From positions 1 to 5,033 of the forward strand of contig JAJRAG010000151.1 in NCBI GenBank assembly GCA_028682925.1: DNA of 5,033 nt, given 5' to 3'. Below are positions 4,954 to 5,033 of this stretch, in pieces. How positions within the stretch are numbered: the first letter of the stretch is position 1; each line of letters starts with the position of its first letter. The position numbers and the translations under genes were made by a program. Source of the stretch: Methanomassiliicoccales archaeon (GTDB lineage: Archaea; Thermoplasmatota; Thermoplasmata; Methanomassiliicoccales; JACIVX01). The notes beneath the pieces are model-generated. The model was not told where the DNA came from. It made no database searches and saw only the letters and a program-made list of their open reading frames with translations.

Positions 4954-5033
4954 ATGGGAATGGGAAACACGCCTATACTCATCCTCAAAGAGGGTACAAA
5001 GAGAGATAGAGGCAAAGACGCACAGTATAACAA
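4954..5033 (+). CDS. Thermosome (group II chaperonin) subunit, N-terminal fragment
   Basis: Only the first 26 codons are inside the window; the gene runs off the right edge. The residues include TPILILKEGTKRDRGKDAQ, which closely matches the conserved N-terminus of archaeal thermosome subunits (pattern ILKEGT-R-x-x-GKDAQ-x-N). Family members are about 540-550 residues and form double eight- or nine-membered rings in the cytoplasm that fold proteins with ATP. The nucleotide-binding and apical domains are not visible, so alpha, beta or another subunit cannot be told apart. ATG 4954 is chosen from GGAGGT seven bases upstream; ATG 4939 and ATG 4960 are in frame but less well placed. A strong TATA box at 4869-4876 indicates its own promoter. 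Confidence 0.9.
   Translation, partial: MGMGNTPILILKEGTKRDRGKDAQYN

Overview
The window looks like a piece of a euryarchaeal chromosome. Evidence: a proteasome-activating nucleotidase (PAN), the archaeal zinc-ribbon/HTH factor aMBF1, a DUF2240-type protein, a GPN-loop GTPase, the first codons of a thermosome subunit, a tRNA with a bulge-helix-bulge intron and no encoded CCA, and archaeal TATA boxes about 25 bases before genes. The moderate GC content and gene set would fit Thermoplasmata in the broad sense (for example Methanomassiliicoccales-like or uncultured relatives). That placement is inference and rests on no single diagnostic gene.

Layout. Bases 1-80 hold the 3' part of tRNA-Lys(CUU), whose T-loop is interrupted by a 23-nt intron at 44-66. 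A GPN-loop GTPase follows 12 bases later (93-866, +) and meets a small winged-helix regulator tail to tail (867-1208, -). That regulator is divergent from a 60-residue zinc-ribbon protein (1316-1498, +), and both appear to be leaderless or nearly so. The zinc-ribbon gene overlaps the end of PAN (1478-2686, -) by 21 bases. PAN is divergent from aMBF1 (2857-3348, +) across a 170-base region carrying a 19-base imperfect palindrome. aMBF1 meets a DUF2240 protein tail to tail (3352-3828, -). Behind the DUF2240 gene is a 227-residue zinc-binding, coiled-coil protein of unknown function (3978-4661, -). A 292-base intergenic region then holds two outward-facing promoters and a long imperfect hairpin. 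It leads into the 5' end of a thermosome subunit (4954 to the window edge, +).

Function. The genes are mostly housekeeping: tRNA, transcription (aMBF1, a wHTH regulator, zinc-ribbon proteins), protein degradation (PAN feeding the 20S proteasome) and protein folding (thermosome). They are not one operon: strands alternate, and three convergent pairs end within -21 to +3 bases of each other. I see no mobile element, CRISPR array, phage gene or defence system. The most notable observations are the noncanonical T-loop tRNA intron with a textbook BHB, the altered C-terminal HbYX motif of PAN encoded inside an antisense overlap, the hairpin upstream of the thermosome promoter, and the uncharacterised 227-residue protein, which may contain a PH-like fold split by a coiled coil.
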